Origin: Staphylococcus agnetis
Lineage (GTDB): Bacteria > Bacillota > Bacilli > Staphylococcales > Staphylococcaceae
DNA: 64,000 nucleotides
Direction of reading: 5' to 3'
NCBI RefSeq assembly: GCF_002901865.1
Contig: NZ_PPQF01000009.1
Span: 1-64,000, forward strand
Position numbers and translations under genes: made by a program
Notes under the pieces: generated by a model
The model's input: only the letters and a program-made list of their open reading frames with translations
Told to the model about the DNA's origin: nothing
Databases searched by the model: none
Part shown: in pieces, positions 21,093 to 29,948 of the stretch
How the letters are laid out: each line of letters starts with the position of its first letter
How positions within the stretch are numbered: the stretch's first letter is position 1

Positions 21093-21278
21093 TTATTGTT
21101 TGAATTTATCCATTGCATCGTTCACTGAGTTTTTAGCATCTTCTGTTTTTTCTTTAGCTTTACCTGCCACTTTATCTTGTTTACCTTCATTTTCAAGTGA
21201 TTCATTATTTGTCGCTTTGCCAACTGACTCTTTAATTGAGCCTTTAGTTTGGTCCATTTTACCTTTATCTAATGACAT
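21093..21278 (-). CDS. CsbD family stress protein
   Basis: A 61-residue CsbD-family protein. The family core is KMDQTKGSIKESVGKATN followed by GKQDKVAGKAKEKTEDAKN. The true start is the ATG at 21278 after GGAGGG, not the longer hydrophobic frame. CsbD proteins of Bacilli are abundant under general stress and usually sigma-B dependent. Here no clear sigma-B promoter could be matched upstream, only an imperfect GTTTAA. The molecular role is unknown. Confidence 0.88.
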   Translation of the reverse strand: MSLDKGKMDQTKGSIKESVGKATNNESLENEGKQDKVAGKAKEKTEDAKNSVNDAMDKFKQ

Positions 21279-21344
21279 ATATATCCCTCCGATTAATTGA
21301 GATAATATAATCATTCCACAAACCACATTTATTTAAACCCGGTG

Positions 21345-22175
21345 TTAGAATTCTTCATAAATCGAAGGATCTTGTCCTTTTCGTCTTCCATCAATTTTTG
21401 ATAATTGGTTAATCAATGTCATGTCCGCGTCAGAAATATTAAAATCAAATATTTGAAGATTTTCAAGTTGTCTAGCATGCGATGTTGCTTTTGGAATTGG
21501 CATTATGCCTCTTTGTATATGCCATCTTAAAATAATTTGTACAACTGATTTAGTGTATTTATGAGCTAATTCTTGCAAAATAGGTTCCTTTAATAAGCCA
21601 TTATCTCGACCGATAGGACTCCATGCTTGAATTAAGATTTGATTTTCTTCATGATATGAAAACATCGCTTCTTGGTTGAAATAAGGATGCAACTCTATTT
21701 GATTTAGCACGGGTAGAACACCTGTAGTTTGTTTTAACGTTTCTATATATTCCGGTAAAAAATTACACACACCTATTGAACGAATTAAACCCGCTTTTTT
21801 TGCAGCAATCATCGCTTTCCATGCTTCAACATATAAGCCTTGTTTAGGATTGGGCCAGTGAATTAAATAAATATCAATATAGTCTACGCCTAAGCGATAA
21901 AGGCTTTCTTCAATGGTTTGAAACACATCATCATATGCTTGGTAACGCCCTGGCAATTTAGAAATAATTGTAATGTCTTCTCTTGCAACTTTACTTTGAG
22001 CAATTGCCTTGCCCACAGCACCTTCATTTTCATAGTTATAAGCTGTATCAAGTACTCGATATCCCACTTTGAGTGCGTTTTGGATAGCATGTACCCCTTC
22101 GACTCCGTTTAATTTATACGTACCAAATCCTATTTGTGGGATAATATGACCGTCATTTAATGTGTATGTATTCAT
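21345..22175 (-). CDS. Aldo/keto reductase
   Basis: A 276-residue NADPH-dependent aldo/keto reductase. The catalytic tetrad is in place: Asp near residue 44 in YRVLDTAYNYENE, Tyr48, Lys near 73 in IISKLPG and His near 106 in YLIHWPNPK. The C-terminal IPKATSHARQLENL binds the NADP phosphate. The natural substrate cannot be read from sequence. It starts with AGGAGG seven bases before the ATG. That ribosome site begins right after the T tract of the cymR terminator, so expression may depend on read-through. Confidence 0.92.
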   Translation of the reverse strand: MNTYTLNDGHIIPQIGFGTYKLNGVEGVHAIQNALKVGYRVLDTAYNYENEGAVGKAIAQSKVAREDITIISKLPGRYQAYDDVFQTIEESLYRLGVDYIDIYLIHWPNPKQGLYVEAWKAMIAAKKAGLIRSIGVCNFLPEYIETLKQTTGVLPVLNQIELHPYFNQEAMFSYHEENQILIQAWSPIGRDNGLLKEPILQELAHKYTKSVVQIILRWHIQRGIMPIPKATSHARQLENLQIFDFNISDADMTLINQLSKIDGRRKGQDPSIYEEF

Positions 22176-22188
22176 TCTTTAACCTCCT

Positions 22189-22234
22189 AAAAAAATACAA
22201 CAATGATTGCACGACGAACCGTGTCATTGTTGTA
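22189..22234 (-). terminator. Terminator after cymR, abutting the aldo/keto reductase ribosome site
   Basis: An 11-bp perfect stem (TACAACAATGA with TCATTGTTGTA, 22196-22206 and 22224-22234) is followed on the minus strand by seven T. The T run ends where AGGAGG of the next gene begins. Confidence 0.85.
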
Positions 22235-22249
22235 AAATTATTGTTCAAA

Positions 22250-22669
22250 TTAAATATAAAACATATATCCTTCTAGATAATCTTTTTCCTGATATTCAGC
22301 TAATGATTGTAGCGTTGTTTGATCTAATACATCTTTTACAGCATCTCGCATACGTAACCATAATTGTTGCTGTGCAGGCGATTCAGATTCCATACGTTCA
22401 ACGATTGTAATTGGACCTTCTAAAAGACGTATAATGTCTCCTGCAGTAATTTCATCCGCTGGCATTTTTAATTCGTATCCGCCTTTAGCGCCGCGCACAC
22501 TACGAATTAATCCTGCATTGCGTAATGGACCAACGAGTTGCTCTAAATACAAATCGCTTAATTGATTTTCTTCTGCTATTGTCTTAAGTGAGACACATCC
22601 CGTACCTTGACGTTTTGCTAATGCAATCATCAAAGTAAGCCCATATCTACCTTTTGTTGAAATTTTCAT
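22250..22669 (-). CDS. cymR: Cysteine metabolism repressor CymR (Rrf2 family)
   Basis: A 139-residue Rrf2-family winged-helix regulator opening with MKISTKGRYGLTLMIALA and carrying the wing RGAKGGYELKMPADEIT (about residues 59-75). It lacks the three clustered cysteines of iron-sulfur IscR. CymR together with CysK represses cysteine and sulfur uptake genes in Bacillus and Staphylococcus. It is transcribed away from rarA. The ATG follows GTGAGGTT. Confidence 0.92.
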   Translation of the reverse strand: MKISTKGRYGLTLMIALAKRQGTGCVSLKTIAEENQLSDLYLEQLVGPLRNAGLIRSVRGAKGGYELKMPADEITAGDIIRLLEGPITIVERMESESPAQQQLWLRMRDAVKDVLDQTTLQSLAEYQEKDYLEGYMFYI

Positions 22670-22726
22670 ATTATAACCTCACATTATTGATAAACGATTT
22701 ACTTACAATTTATCGTTATTTATATT

Positions 22727-22755
22727 AGTATAATACTATTGCAAAAAGAGTACAA
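22727..22755 (-). promoter_or_regulatory. Candidate cymR promoter
   Basis: TTGTAC (22750-22755) and TATACT (22727-22732) on the minus strand are 17 bases apart. This is a good sigma-A match in the spacer divergent from rarA. Confidence 0.6.
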
Positions 22756-22811
22756 ATAAGAGCCAAAGGTTTAAAAAATTTGTATGGCTATTTTAGACAT
22801 GGAGGGTAACT

Positions 22812-24068
22812 ATGAACACTGAACCGTTAGCATCTCGTATGAGACCTAAAACGATAGACGATGTTATTGGACAAAGTCACTTGGTTGGTCCGAATGGCAT
22901 TATTCGACGTATGGTTAACGCCAAACGATTGTCTTCAATGATTTTTTACGGACCTCCAGGTATTGGTAAAACCAGTATTGCTCAGGCAATCGCTGGTAGT
23001 ACGGCATATAAATTTCGCCAATTAAACGCCGTGACACATACAAAAAAAGATATGCAAATGATTGTTGATGAAGCTAAAATGTCGGGACAAGTTATTTTGT
23101 TACTAGATGAAATTCATCGCTTGGATAAAGCAAAACAAGATTTTTTATTACCACATTTAGAAAACGGTAAAATCGTACTGATAGGTGCGACAACTTCTAA
23201 CCCTTACCATGCTATCAATCCAGCGATTCGTTCACGTGCACAAATATTCGAGCTGTATCCTTTAGATACGAATGATATTAAAAAAGCTTTGACCTTCGCA
23301 CTTGAAAATGAGGAACGTGGTCTGAAAACGCACAATGTGCAAATGAATGATGACGCTTTTGAATATTTCGCTACTCAAAGTCAAGGTGATGTTCGTAGTG
23401 CTTTAAATGCTTTAGAATTAGCAGTTTTAAGTGATACTGAAACGCCCCCTCACATTACACTTAAAGATGCGGAAGATTGCTTACAAAGCGGAGCATTTTT
23501 AAGTGACAAAGATGGAGATATGCATTATGACGTGATGAGTGCCTTTCAAAAATCTATACGTGGAAGTGATGTAGATGCAGCATTACATTATTTGGCACGC
23601 TTAATTCAAGCTGGTGATTTACCAACAATTGCTAGACGTTTATTAGTAATTAGTTACGAAGATATCAGCTTGGCATCGCCTGCAGCTGGTCAACGTACGC
23701 TTGCTGCGATTGAAGCGGCAGAACGACTCGGATTCCCTGAAGCAAGAATCCCTTTAAGCCAAGCGGTGATTGAACTTTGTTTATCTCCAAAATCTAACAC
23801 CGCTATTCAATCTATTGATGCTGCATTATCTGATGTTCGAAAAGGTCATGTTGGTCAAATCCCAAATCATTTAAAAGATGGTCACTATCAAGGTGCTAAA
23901 GATTTAGGTCATGCCATTGGTTATAAGTACCCTCATAATTATGAAAATGGTTATGTAAAACAACAATATTTACCTGATTTACTAAAACGTAAGCAATACT
24001 ATCAACCGAAAACAACTTCTAAATCAGAACAACAGTTTAAAGCCATTTATGATAATTTAAAAAAGTAA
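22812..24068 (+). CDS. rarA: Replication-associated recombination protein A (MgsA/RarA)
   Basis: A 418-residue clamp-loader-like AAA+ ATPase. Walker A is YGPPGIGKTSIAQA (about residues 44-57), Walker B LLDEIHRL near 98, and sensor 1 GATTSNP near 122. The C-terminal RarA tetramerisation domain includes YEDISLASPAAGQRTLAA. It acts at stalled replication forks. GGAGGG precedes the ATG. It lies back to back with cymR and is followed by its own terminator. Confidence 0.95.
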   Translation: MNTEPLASRMRPKTIDDVIGQSHLVGPNGIIRRMVNAKRLSSMIFYGPPGIGKTSIAQAIAGSTAYKFRQLNAVTHTKKDMQMIVDEAKMSGQVILLLDEIHRLDKAKQDFLLPHLENGKIVLIGATTSNPYHAINPAIRSRAQIFELYPLDTNDIKKALTFALENEERGLKTHNVQMNDDAFEYFATQSQGDVRSALNALELAVLSDTETPPHITLKDAEDCLQSGAFLSDKDGDMHYDVMSAFQKSIRGSDVDAALHYLARLIQAGDLPTIARRLLVISYEDISLASPAAGQRTLAAIEAAERLGFPEARIPLSQAVIELCLSPKSNTAIQSIDAALSDVRKGHVGQIPNHLKDGHYQGAKDLGHAIGYKYPHNYENGYVKQQYLPDLLKRKQYYQPKTTSKSEQQFKAIYDNLKK

Positions 24069-24075
24069 ATATAAT

Positions 24076-24121
24076 ATAAGCCTTCAATAATCATCTTTTA
24101 TGGCTATTGAAGGCTTATTTT
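24076..24121 (+). terminator. Terminator of rarA
   Basis: A 14-bp perfect stem (ATAAGCCTTCAATA with TATTGAAGGCTTAT, 24076-24089 and 24105-24118) is followed by a T run. It lies eight bases after the rarA stop. Confidence 0.85.
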
Positions 24122-24176
24122 ATATGAATGTTGTAAGTGGTTTTGACCTTTATCTATTTTATAGAACGCGTTAGGT

Positions 24177-24944
24177 CTATTTATCTTTTATTCGTGTCAA
24201 AGGAATGTCACGCGTAATATCATTACAAACGTAACTCGCTAAAATCAAACCAACCACACTTGGCACAAATGCATTAGATGATGGTGGCATTTGCGCTTTA
24301 CGGTTTTTTCCATTTGCATCGCCGACTACAGCTTTCACATCTTCACGAATTACAATTGGACTTTCATCAGAAAATACAACGGGAATGCCTTTATAAATCC
24401 CTTTACGTTTTAACTGATTTCGGATTACACGAGCAATTGGATCTGTATGTGTTTTCGAAATATCCGTAATTTGGAAACGTGTCGGATCAATTTTATTCGC
24501 CGCCCCCATACTAGAGATGATTTTAATCCCTCTGTTCAGACATTGTTCCATAAGGTGTACTTTGTAAATAATAGTGTCGCTTGCATCAACAATATAATCA
24601 ATTTGATAATCATTAAATAATTGTTCGTACGTTTCTTCAGTATAAAACATGTGCAAGGATGTTACGGTACATTTCGGGTTGATCAGTTTGATTCGTTCTT
24701 CCATTAAGCTTACTTTACTTTGACCAATGGTAGACGTTAATGCATGTAATTGACGGTTAACATTCGTTATATCTACATCATCTTTATCAATCAAGATGAT
24801 ATGTCCAATATTTGTACGCGCAAGTGCTTCTGCCGCAAAGGAACCTACGCCTCCTACACCTAAAACAGCAACGGTTGTATTTTCTAGTAATTTTAATCCT
24901 TCTTGTCCGATAGCTAATTCATTTCTCGAAAATTGATGCTTCAT
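24177..24944 (-). CDS. tcdA: tRNA threonylcarbamoyladenosine dehydratase (YrvM/CsdL)
   Basis: A 255-residue ThiF/MoeB/E1-like ATP-dependent enzyme. The nucleotide-binding glycine motif is VLGVGGVGSFAAEALAR (about residues 27-43), followed by the DDVDITNVNRQ E1 signature. It cyclises t6A37 to ct6A in ANN-decoding tRNAs. The start at 24944 is set by AAAGGAG six bases upstream; the longer frame would run into the 6S RNA terminator. It follows the 6S RNA gene, the same order as in B. subtilis. Confidence 0.93.
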   Translation of the reverse strand: MKHQFSRNELAIGQEGLKLLENTTVAVLGVGGVGSFAAEALARTNIGHIILIDKDDVDITNVNRQLHALTSTIGQSKVSLMEERIKLINPKCTVTSLHMFYTEETYEQLFNDYQIDYIVDASDTIIYKVHLMEQCLNRGIKIISSMGAANKIDPTRFQITDISKTHTDPIARVIRNQLKRKGIYKGIPVVFSDESPIVIREDVKAVVGDANGKNRKAQMPPSSNAFVPSVVGLILASYVCNDITRDIPLTRIKDK

Positions 24945-24974
24945 AATGAACTCCTTTAATCTGTTTGAACGCAT

Positions 24975-25205
24975 AAAAATACGCAAGACATACGTCTTGC
25001 GTACCGATAGAATCCGTCATGCCGTAGTTTAAAGTGCTTGATCATTTTGGCCTGCTATATACAGGTGGGTGTCCTGTTTCTTGTTTTGCACGTCCTCCTT
25101 TAGAGGCGTGTGCGCTGCAAGAAAACCCATTGGACTCCCTGATCAAAGAGTGTTAGGTCAAAATACATAAAGCGAACTTACGTACACTACAGACGACTAT
25201 CTTAT
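24975..25205 (-). ncRNA. ssrS: 6S RNA (SsrS/BsrA type)
   Basis: An approximately 230-base non-coding unit between aspS and tcdA, the syntenic site of B. subtilis 6S-1 RNA. It has its own promoter (25212-25239) and ends in an intrinsic terminator (24975-25003: TACGCAAGAC with GTCTTGCGTA, then TATTTTT). The GC-rich middle contains long complementary arms, which fits the long rod that mimics an open promoter and binds sigma-A RNA polymerase. The identification rests on position and architecture, not on a covariance search. Confidence 0.82.
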
Positions 25206-25211
25206 GCATTC

Positions 25212-25239
25212 ATCATACCACATATCATGTATTTGGCAA
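25212..25239 (-). promoter_or_regulatory. Promoter of the 6S RNA
   Basis: TTGCCA (25234-25239) and TATGAT (25212-25217) on the minus strand are 16 bases apart, just after the aspS stop codon. The predicted start is an A near 25205. Confidence 0.75.
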
Positions 25240-25250
25240 GTGATATGAAT

Positions 25251-27017
25251 TTAATGTTTAATACGTAAAGATAATTCATCTAATTGTTTCGATGAAACCT
25301 CACTTGGTGCATTTGTTAATAAATCTGTAGCTGATGCCGTTTTAGGGAATGCAATCGTATCGCGTAAGTTAGATGCACCAGTCAGTAACATCACTAAGCG
25401 GTCAAGACCAAGTGCGATACCACCATGAGGCGGTGCACCGTATTTAAATGCATCTAATAAGAAACCAAACTGTTCTTGTGCACTCTCTTCAGTAAAGCCA
25501 AGTGCTTTAAACATTTTAGATTGTATATCGCCATCATGAATACGAATCGATCCGCCACCAAGCTCAAAACCGTTAAGCACGATATCATAGGCTTGTGCTT
25601 GTGCAGTTTCTGGTGCACTTTCTAATTTATCAATATCTTGTGGTTTTGGTGACGTAAATGGATGGTGAGCTGCAACATAACGATTTGTCTCTTCATCATA
25701 TTCTAATAATGGCCAATCCGTAACCCATAAGAAATTGAATTGATTTGGATCAAGTAAGTTTAATTCTTTTGCTAATTTGACACGCAATGCACCTAAACTT
25801 TGTGCCACTACGTCTTTAGAATCTGCAACAAATAATACAAGGTCACCAGCTTGAGCAGCAGTGAGTTCACGTAATTTTTCAACATGGTCTGCTTCAAAGA
25901 ATCTTGCAATAGGTCCATTTAAACCGTCTTCAACAACTTTAACCCATGCTAAACCTTTAGCACCATAAATGTTAACAAATTCAGTTAAACCATCGATATC
26001 TTTACGTGTATATTTGTCGGCGCCTTGTTCCACAACTATTGCTTTCACTTGTCCGCCATTTTCAACCGCACTTGTAAAAACTTTGAAGTCCATCATGCTA
26101 CCAAGTTGAGATACATCGATCAGCTCCATGCCAAATCTTGTGTCTGGTTTATCCGAACCATAACGTTCCATCGCTTCGGCATAAGTCATACGTGGAAAGG
26201 CTTCATCAATAGTAATCCCTTTTACATCTTTCATGACAGCTTTTAACATTTGTTCTCCAAGTTGCATTACGTCTTCTTGTTCAACAAAACTCATCTCAAT
26301 ATCAACTTGTGTAAATTCAGGTTGACGGTCAGCACGTAAATCTTCATCTCGAAAACATTTAACAATTTGGTAGTATTTATCAAAACCACTCATCATTAAT
26401 AATTGTTTGAATAATTGTGGTGATTGCGGTAATGCATAAAATTCACCCTCATGAACACGAGATGGGACAAGATAATCTCTAGCTCCTTCTGGTGTTGATT
26501 TTGTTAATACGGGTGTTTCAATATCATAAAATCCTGCATCATCTAAATAGCGGCGAATGGCTTGCGTTGTTTGATGACGTAATTTGAAAGTACGAGCAAA
26601 TTCCTCACGACGTAAATCTAAATAACGGTATTTTAATCGAATATTCTCATCAACATTTACATTTTCATCATTAATTGAGAATGGTGGTGTTTCAGATTTA
26701 TTGATAATTTGAATATGAGATGCTTGTACTTCCACTTGACCCGTTTTGATTTTAGGGTTTATGGTATCAGCATCTCTTTTAGTTACAGTCCCTTTAATTT
26801 CAACTACATATTCTGAGCGAATGCGTTCTGCAACTTCTAACGCTTCTTTAGAGAAGTCAGGATTAAAAACTACTTGTACAATCCCCTCTCTATCACGAAC
26901 ATCAACAAAAATGAGTCCACCAAGGTCTCGACGGTTATGCACCCATCCTTTCAATGTAACTTCTTGACCTAAATATGATTCTGTTATGAATCCACAATAA
27001 GTAGTACGTGGTGTCAT
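25251..27017 (-). CDS. aspS: Aspartyl-tRNA synthetase
   Basis: A 588-residue bacterial-type AspRS. It has an N-terminal OB anticodon domain ([22 protein letters not shown], residues about 25-46), a class II core with RYLDLRREE and [16 protein letters not shown], an inserted GAD domain (about residues 290-400) and [12 protein letters not shown] at the end. It overlaps the hisS stop by one base and is co-transcribed with hisS under a T-box whose specifier is histidine. Confidence 0.97.
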   Translation of the reverse strand: MTPRTTYCGFITESYLGQEVTLKGWVHNRRDLGGLIFVDVRDREGIVQVVFNPDFSKEALEVAERIRSEYVVEIKGTVTKRDADTINPKIKTGQVEVQASHIQIINKSETPPFSINDENVNVDENIRLKYRYLDLRREEFARTFKLRHQTTQAIRRYLDDAGFYDIETPVLTKSTPEGARDYLVPSRVHEGEFYALPQSPQLFKQLLMMSGFDKYYQIVKCFRDEDLRADRQPEFTQVDIEMSFVEQEDVMQLGEQMLKAVMKDVKGITIDEAFPRMTYAEAMERYGSDKPDTRFGMELIDVSQLGSMMDFKVFTSAVENGGQVKAIVVEQGADKYTRKDIDGLTEFVNIYGAKGLAWVKVVEDGLNGPIARFFEADHVEKLRELTAAQAGDLVLFVADSKDVVAQSLGALRVKLAKELNLLDPNQFNFLWVTDWPLLEYDEETNRYVAAHHPFTSPKPQDIDKLESAPETAQAQAYDIVLNGFELGGGSIRIHDGDIQSKMFKALGFTEESAQEQFGFLLDAFKYGAPPHGGIALGLDRLVMLLTGASNLRDTIAFPKTASATDLLTNAPSEVSSKQLDELSLRIKH

Positions 27018-28288
27018 TATGCTTTTCCTCCATTTATAAATTGTGCAATTTCATTTAATTTAATCGTATGACTTTCTCCCGTAGCCATGTGTTTGATTGC
27101 AACTTCATTTGTCGCAAGTTCTTGATCCCCGAGTACAATGGTATACGTTGCATTTAATCTATCAGCTTGCTTCATTTGACCCTTTAACTTGCGTGATAAA
27201 TAATCTTTGTCAACGCGAATATTTTCGTGTCGTAAATCGTTTAATAATTTCACTGCATAGTCATCAGCATCGTTGCCCATTGTAGCGATGAACAAATCTA
27301 AATGTGACGTATGGGGAAGTTCAATTCCTTCTTCTTCAAGTGCCATAAGAAGACGCTCAATACTCAATGCAAAGCCAATACCAGTTTGATTTGGACCACC
27401 TAAAAGTTCTAACAAACCATTGTAGCGTCCACCGCCACATAATGTTGTAATTGCGCCTTTATAGTCTTCATTATCTATCATTAATTCAAAAGCTGTATGC
27501 GTGTAATAGTCTAAACCACGAACAAGATTTGGATCAACGACATATGGTATGCCTAAGCGATCTAAATGTGCTTTTACCGCATCAAAATATGATTTTGAAT
27601 AATCATTTAAATAATCTGTAATGGATGGTGCTGTCTTCATTTCTGGTTTATCTTTATCGACTTTGCAATCTAAAATACGCATTGGATTCGTTTCAATACG
27701 GTTTTGACAATCTTGACAATACGTATGAATCACCGGTTTGAAATGCGCTCTTAATGCCTCTTGATATTCTACACGTGATTCTGCATCACCAACACTATTG
27801 ATGACAAGTTTTAAATGTTTTAAACCAAAAGACTGGTAAATGTGCATCACCATTGCTAGAACTTCAGCATCAATACTAGGATTTTCAGCACCAATAGCTT
27901 CTATACCAAATTGGTTAAATTGACGATAACGTCCTTTTTGCTTTCTTTCATAACGAAACATTGGACCGTTATAATAAAGCTTAACTGGCTGATTCGCTAG
28001 ACCTTGCATTTTATTTTCAATGTAACTTCTTACAGTTGCTGCTGTCCCCTCTGGACGTAATGTAATACTACGGTCGCCTTTATCTTTAAACGTGTACATT
28101 TCTTTTTGTACAACATCTGTTGAATCACCAACACCTCTAGCAAATAAATCCGTACTTTCAAATATTGGTGTTCGAATCTCTTGGTAATTGTACACTTCCA
28201 TTAATTGATGTAACTTTGATTCAATATAACGCCATTTAGGCGATTCTTCAGGTAATATGTCTTGTGTTCCACGAGGAATATTAATCAT
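27017..28288 (-). CDS. hisS: Histidyl-tRNA synthetase
   Basis: A 423-residue class II HisRS starting at [15 protein letters not shown], with AAGGAGG eight bases before the ATG at 28288. Family motifs include [34 protein letters not shown], and the histidine signature [14 protein letters not shown]. The C-terminal anticodon-binding domain follows from about residue 325. A T-box leader lies upstream, and aspS follows with a one-base overlap. Confidence 0.97.
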   Translation of the reverse strand: MINIPRGTQDILPEESPKWRYIESKLHQLMEVYNYQEIRTPIFESTDLFARGVGDSTDVVQKEMYTFKDKGDRSITLRPEGTAATVRSYIENKMQGLANQPVKLYYNGPMFRYERKQKGRYRQFNQFGIEAIGAENPSIDAEVLAMVMHIYQSFGLKHLKLVINSVGDAESRVEYQEALRAHFKPVIHTYCQDCQNRIETNPMRILDCKVDKDKPEMKTAPSITDYLNDYSKSYFDAVKAHLDRLGIPYVVDPNLVRGLDYYTHTAFELMIDNEDYKGAITTLCGGGRYNGLLELLGGPNQTGIGFALSIERLLMALEEEGIELPHTSHLDLFIATMGNDADDYAVKLLNDLRHENIRVDKDYLSRKLKGQMKQADRLNATYTIVLGDQELATNEVAIKHMATGESHTIKLNEIAQFINGGKA

Positions 28289-28299
28289 CAGTCCATCCT

Positions 28300-28525
28300 C
28301 CTTATTTTTTTTAATAAAAAAGCCCCTTGCATGCGTAACCACATACAAGGGACGTACTTTAGCCGTGTTGCCACCCTAATTTAAGTACATGAAGACCATG
28401 TACTCACTCAATAGCTCATAACGTAAGCAAGACGGCTTTATTTTCATAAAGCACCTCTTCTTGTGTTCAAATGAATGCAAACAAGGTTTATATTTCAGCC
28501 ACGTATAAACTCTCTATAACAAGTT
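28300..28525 (-). promoter_or_regulatory. T-box riboswitch upstream of hisS-aspS
   Basis: The T-box AGGGTGGCAACACGG lies at about 28363-28377. It is followed by a terminator (CCCTTGTATG with CATGCAAGGG, then T run, 28314-28351). A Stem I apical motif GTGGCTGAAA is at about 28492-28501. The best specifier is CAC (histidine) at 28463-28465, in the context TTTGAA-CAC-AAG; this was placed by analogy to the alaS and valS leaders in this window. Confidence 0.88.
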
Positions 28526-28612
28526 AAAAACATTCAATTTCAAGAATACAATCGGTTTTATTTATCAAATTCAGTAATTATCATACATGTTTTTATTGAG
28601 GTTTTCAAGATA

Positions 28613-29488
28613 TTAACTTAAAAAATAATTTTTAAGGCCTTCCACTAAAGCATTTTCAACCACTTGGCGATGATTGTTATCTTTTATCATCACTTCATCA
28701 GTAGGGTTACTAATGTAGCCAAGTTCAAGAAGTACAGCAGGCATATCGGTTTGTCTCAAAACTTGAAAATTTTCTTGACGTACACCACGATTTGAAAGCA
28801 TGCCCTTTTTTTGAATACTTGCATTCAGAGTTTGTGCTAACATTTCTTGTTGTTCATGATACCAGTATACGGTAGCGCCATTTGCTTTGTTCGACTCTAA
28901 AGCATCATTATGTATACTAATAAAAGCGTCACCCGTGGCTTTTCGGTCTTTTAACCGTACGTACGTATCATCACTACGTGTTAATTTAACTTTAGCGCCC
29001 TCTTTTTCAAGTTTATCTTTTAATTCTAGACTCGTTTTTAAAGTCATATCTTTTTCAAGGGTATTTTTACCCGTCTGACTTGATGCCCCTTGATCATTGC
29101 CACCATGACCAGGATCAATAACAATGACTTTTCCTTTCAATGGACGTGCATGTGGGTTCTCATCCTCTTTAATATCTAAATTGGTATGCCAACCTGCAAT
29201 CCATCCTTTTTGTGAATCATCATATGATGTGACTTCTAACCATTTACCTTCTTTACCAATCACTTTAAATGCTTCACCTTCGCGACTATTAAATAAAACA
29301 GGGTAACTCGCATTGGGACCTGTGCGAATTTGTGCATCTTCAATCAGATAGATTTTATCATCAGCATTATCTTTGATTGCATTAATCACTACAAGGAGTA
29401 TAAAAACTAGTGAGATAATGATGGCACCAAAATAAAAGCGCTTAGGTTCTATATTTTTTGAACGTAACCATTTCTCAAAGTATTTCAT
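28613..29488 (-). CDS. lytH: Cell-wall amidase LytH (SH3b and amidase_3)
   Basis: A 291-residue membrane-anchored N-acetylmuramoyl-L-alanine amidase. One transmembrane segment lies at about residues 20-40, an SH3b domain at about 44-105 and a zinc amidase_3 domain at about 120-288. Zinc and catalytic residues are seen in [12 protein letters not shown], ...[17 protein letters not shown] and [13 protein letters not shown]. In S. aureus LytH works with the membrane protein ActH, trims uncrosslinked glycan and controls where new wall is made. ActH is not in this window. The start overlaps the dtd stop (ATGA). Confidence 0.92.
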   Translation of the reverse strand: MKYFEKWLRSKNIEPKRFYFGAIIISLVFILLVVINAIKDNADDKIYLIEDAQIRTGPNASYPVLFNSREGEAFKVIGKEGKWLEVTSYDDSQKGWIAGWHTNLDIKEDENPHARPLKGKVIVIDPGHGGNDQGASSQTGKNTLEKDMTLKTSLELKDKLEKEGAKVKLTRSDDTYVRLKDRKATGDAFISIHNDALESNKANGATVYWYHEQQEMLAQTLNASIQKKGMLSNRGVRQENFQVLRQTDMPAVLLELGYISNPTDEVMIKDNNHRQVVENALVEGLKNYFLS

Positions 29489-29937
29489 ATTATTTTGCCG
29501 TTTTCACTTTCATAAATAATGGTAACAGGACCATCATTTTGAATATCGATGGTCATATCAGTGCCAAATTCGCCAGTCACAACATCGAACCCATATGATG
29601 CTAAAGCGCGATTAAACACTTCATATATTTCATTTGCTTCATTTGGTGCTTTTGCTTTAGTAAAACTTGGTCGATTTCCCTTTTTAACGTCGGCAAATAA
29701 AGTGAATTGAGAAATTGAAAGTATTTCGCCTTTGACTTGTTGTATATTTAAATTAAGTTTACCTTCTGTATCTTCAAATAATCGAGCATTGATAATTTTT
29801 TTAGCTAAAATTTCGGCATCAGCATGAGTAGAATGTTCCCCAACACCAACCAACAAACAATAGCCTTTTTCAATAGTGCGATGAATATTCGAGTTTCGAA
29901 CACCCGCCGATTTCACTCTTTGAACTACAATTTTCAT
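29485..29937 (-). CDS. dtd: D-aminoacyl-tRNA deacylase
   Basis: A 150-residue DTD. The signature residues are [20 protein letters not shown] (about residues 77-96), which contain the catalytic region, and GPVTIIYE (the Gly-cisPro motif is near residue 136). It removes D-amino acids (and glycine) mischarged on tRNA. It lies 11 bases after rsh and is translationally coupled to lytH. Confidence 0.96.
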   Translation of the reverse strand: MKIVVQRVKSAGVRNSNIHRTIEKGYCLLVGVGEHSTHADAEILAKKIINARLFEDTEGKLNLNIQQVKGEILSISQFTLFADVKKGNRPSFTKAKAPNEANEIYEVFNRALASYGFDVVTGEFGTDMTIDIQNDGPVTIIYESENGKII

Positions 29938-29948
29938 TTATGGCACTC

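Noticed and set aside
21279-21344. Sigma-B promoter for csbD
   Set aside because: GTTTAA is present, but no GGGTAT-like element lies 12-15 bases downstream; only a poor GTGGAA.
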